DNA from: an uncultured Gammaproteobacteria bacterium
GTDB lineage: Bacteria > Pseudomonadota > Gammaproteobacteria > CAMYKB01
NCBI GenBank assembly: GCA_947258875.1
Contig: CAMYKB010000027.1
Span: forward strand, 1 to 33,351
Direction of reading: 5' to 3'
Length of the DNA: 33,351 nucleotides
The notes under the pieces: model-generated
Told to the model about the DNA's origin: nothing
The model's database searches: none
The model's input: the letters and a program-made list of their open reading frames with translations, nothing else
Position numbers and translations under genes: made by a program
Part shown: one piece after another, positions 31,694 through 33,351 of the stretch
Layout of the letters: each line of letters begins with the position of its first letter
How positions within the stretch are numbered: the first letter of the stretch is position 1

Positions 31694-32089
31694 TCAATTG
31701 CAAGACCCATGCGTTTCTAAGTTAGCCAGATTCGAGGTTTCGAGATATTCAAGTACCTCACTCAACCTGCCGTCATCCACAATCAATAACAACGGTACGC
31801 CCTGTAAATCGGCATTATCGGCACGTAACCAGTGCACCATTGATACACCGTCACCTAGCATCATTTCATAAAGCGCATCGTAAACACGAGCAAAGCGCAC
31901 TGCCCGTACCCAGGCAGCAGAACCGGGCCTTAGCTCTTGTCTGCCGCTGGAGAGTTCGCCGATGTCACCACATTGGATGCCGAGTATCCGCGCAAGCTCG
32001 GCCTGGTACAGGCCCAACATCTCAGTGATTTGTATAACCGATTGTGTCAGCTTGCGCGGATTGGCGTCAGGACTGGAAAGTTTATGCAT
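31694..32089 (-). CDS. solitary Xre/MbcA/ParS-like protein (antitoxin-type)
   Basis: The 131-residue protein has an N-terminal helix-turn-helix-like part (MLGLYQAELARILGIQCGDIGELSSGRQEL) and a C-terminal part (FARVYDALYEMM, MVHWLRADNADLQGVPLLLIVDDGRL) resembling the toxin-binding domain of Xre-MbcA-ParS antitoxins, where W..xxNxxL.G.PL.L is typical. Those antitoxins usually precede a RES-domain toxin. None is found here: upstream on the same strand is only the leader of an opposite gene, downstream a convergent gene. It could be an orphan antitoxin or a regulator. Confidence 0.65.
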   Translation of the reverse strand: MHKLSSPDANPRKLTQSVIQITEMLGLYQAELARILGIQCGDIGELSSGRQELRPGSAAWVRAVRFARVYDALYEMMLGDGVSMVHWLRADNADLQGVPLLLIVDDGRLSEVLEYLETSNLANLETHGSCN

Positions 32090-32204
32090 CTTGAGCTTAC
32101 CGCTTTATGGTGTTCCGTTGCGACACATGTTGTTATTCGAAGCAGGGCTTACTCTTGCCCGCGCATCCCTTTAGAATGCGTATCTCATTCAGCGTGGACA
32201 TACT

Positions 32205-33158
32205 ATGGCTATTCACTGGTATCCGGGGCATATGCACAAGGCCCGCAAGCAGATCGAAGAGGTGTTGCCCAAGGTCGATCTTATCATTGAAGTGCTGGAT
32301 GCGCGTATCCCGTATAGTAGTGAAAATCCAATGATCACCAGCTTGCGTGAACACAATGGCAAGGTCAGGCCCTGCATTAAGCTGCTCAATAAAAATGACC
32401 TGGCTGATCCCGTAATCACGCAACAGTGGCGCGATTATCTGCAAAAAGAACATGGTGTCACGGCCATGCCCCTGAGCTGTGAGCAACCCTCACAGGTGCT
32501 GCAAATAACACGATTGTGTCGCGAGCTTTTTCCGGGCAGGGAGCATAGCAACAAGCCCATACATGCCATGATCATGGGAATACCCAATGTCGGTAAATCG
32601 ACCCTGATCAATATCCTGGCAGATCGGGCGATTGCCAAGGTGGGCAACGAGCCGGCCATTACCAAAAGACAACAACGCATTAATCTCGATAACGGAATTG
32701 TCCTATCCGACACACCGGGGATGCTTTGGCCCAAAATCGAGAATGAAAACAGCAGCTACCGCCTGGCAGTCACCGGCGCCGTCAAGGATACCGCCATGGA
32801 ATATGAGGACGTGGCCTTTTTCGCTGTAGAGTACTTGCTGCAAGCATACCCGGAGAGACTCCAGGCGCGTTACCAGTTAGACGAATTGCCGGATGATCCG
32901 GAGACACTGCTGGAGCGTATCGGTAAAAAGAGGGGTTGTCTCGGCGCGGGCGGCCGGGTCAATCTGAACAAGGTCGGCACGTTACTGCTGAACGAAATTC
33001 GCGCAGGGATGCTCGGACGCATCAGCCTCGAGACACCTGAAATGATAGAGCGTGAGAAAAAGCAACTGGTGGCAATGCAGGCGAGTAAGGCCGAAAAGAA
33101 GGCAGCGAGAAAGAAGGCCTTTAAGAGTGGGAACAGACAGGCGCCGGGTAAAACCTGA
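32205..33158 (+). CDS. YlqF/RbgA-type circularly permuted ribosome-biogenesis GTPase
   Basis: The 317-residue GTPase has permuted motifs: G4 NKND (62-65), G5 SCE (91-93), then G1 GIPNVGKST (125-133) and G3 DTPG (169-172). The N-terminal WYPGHMHKA is the family signature, as is the C-terminal helical RNA-binding region (GRVNLNKVGTLLLNEI). YlqF/RbgA assists maturation of the large ribosomal subunit. The basic tail (AEKKAARKKAFKSGNR) would favour rRNA binding. It starts at ATG 32205 as a separate transcription unit. Confidence 0.93.
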   Translation: MAIHWYPGHMHKARKQIEEVLPKVDLIIEVLDARIPYSSENPMITSLREHNGKVRPCIKLLNKNDLADPVITQQWRDYLQKEHGVTAMPLSCEQPSQVLQITRLCRELFPGREHSNKPIHAMIMGIPNVGKSTLINILADRAIAKVGNEPAITKRQQRINLDNGIVLSDTPGMLWPKIENENSSYRLAVTGAVKDTAMEYEDVAFFAVEYLLQAYPERLQARYQLDELPDDPETLLERIGKKRGCLGAGGRVNLNKVGTLLLNEIRAGMLGRISLETPEMIEREKKQLVAMQASKAEKKAARKKAFKSGNRQAPGKT

Positions 33159-33351
33159 GCAAGGACAGACGCTTCAATGTGTGGTAGCTTCGACCCGACC
33201 ATATAGGCAGTGCCCGATCAGACCGAGTTATATGGGCCACATTGGCCCACAATCGGCCGCTCAGGCGATCAATGATTTTTGAATCTACTGTTCGGTAACG
33301 GCCGGCAGCGGGCATCTAGCTTTCCATAGTAATTACGTGTAGTAGTCGGTA

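Noticed and set aside
1-33351. CRISPR array, rRNA or tRNA genes
   Set aside because: No regularly spaced direct repeats and no recognisable rRNA or tRNA sequence were seen on either strand.

Overview
This window looks like a gammaproteobacterial chromosome, most plausibly from a marine or sediment organism using hydrogen and sulfur/nitrogen compounds. The basis is the mix of gene families: a membrane-bound Hyd-2-type [NiFe] hydrogenase, an octaheme c-type cytochrome of the tetrathionate-reductase family, a periplasmic DsrE-like protein, a GGDEF/EAL protein, a DUF465 protein and a YlqF-type GTPase. No rRNA or tRNA gene was recognised, so the genus cannot be fixed.

Region 1 (1 to about 7600) is the distal part of a chromosomal integron cassette array. 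Every gene reads on the + strand, most stand alone, and most are followed at once by an imperfect palindrome with attC-type ends (GCCTAAC-like at the left, GTTRRRY-like at the right). The cargo is: an unknown protein (C-terminus only), an alpha/beta hydrolase, a cupin, a broken monooxygenase-like gene, a small lipoprotein, a double-CDGSH/glutamate-synthase fusion, a frameshifted SUKH (SMI1/KNR4) gene joined to an IS3-family transposase remnant, a short-chain dehydrogenase, a methyltransferase and a decayed short gene. The integrase and attI are not here and should lie left of the window. The array ends against a convergent EF-G-like gene.

Region 2 (7684-10502, - strand) holds an EF-G-like translational GTPase and a DUF1499 protein. 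Region 3 (10922-17642, - strand) is one hydrogenase operon in the order small subunit, HybA-type ferredoxin, HybB-type membrane subunit, large subunit, maturation protease, HupE nickel permease, HybE chaperone. Two FNR/ANR-like boxes lie upstream, one placed correctly for class II activation of a -10 element. No hyp accessory genes are present.

Region 4 (18100-21616, - strand) contains a membrane-anchored protein, a PAP2 phosphatase, a secreted DsrE-like protein and a conserved-looking protein of unknown function. Region 5 (21748-25656, - strand) is a compact four-gene unit: DUF302 protein, octaheme cytochrome with a C-terminal membrane anchor, membrane cytochrome b, and a TlpA-type thioredoxin carrying an extra N-terminal domain. 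It reads as a quinol-to-periplasm electron-transfer module, and it is the best candidate here for an under-described system.

Region 6 (26235-29647, + strand) is a translationally coupled pair: a PhnD-like binding lipoprotein and a membrane PAS-GGDEF-EAL protein, probably sensing a ligand and controlling cyclic-di-GMP. Region 7 (29687-33158) has a ClpP-fold-like periplasmic protein, a DUF465 protein, a rhomboid-type protease, a solitary Xre/MbcA/ParS-like protein and a YlqF/RbgA-type GTPase. An intergenic hairpin cluster lies before the rhomboid gene.
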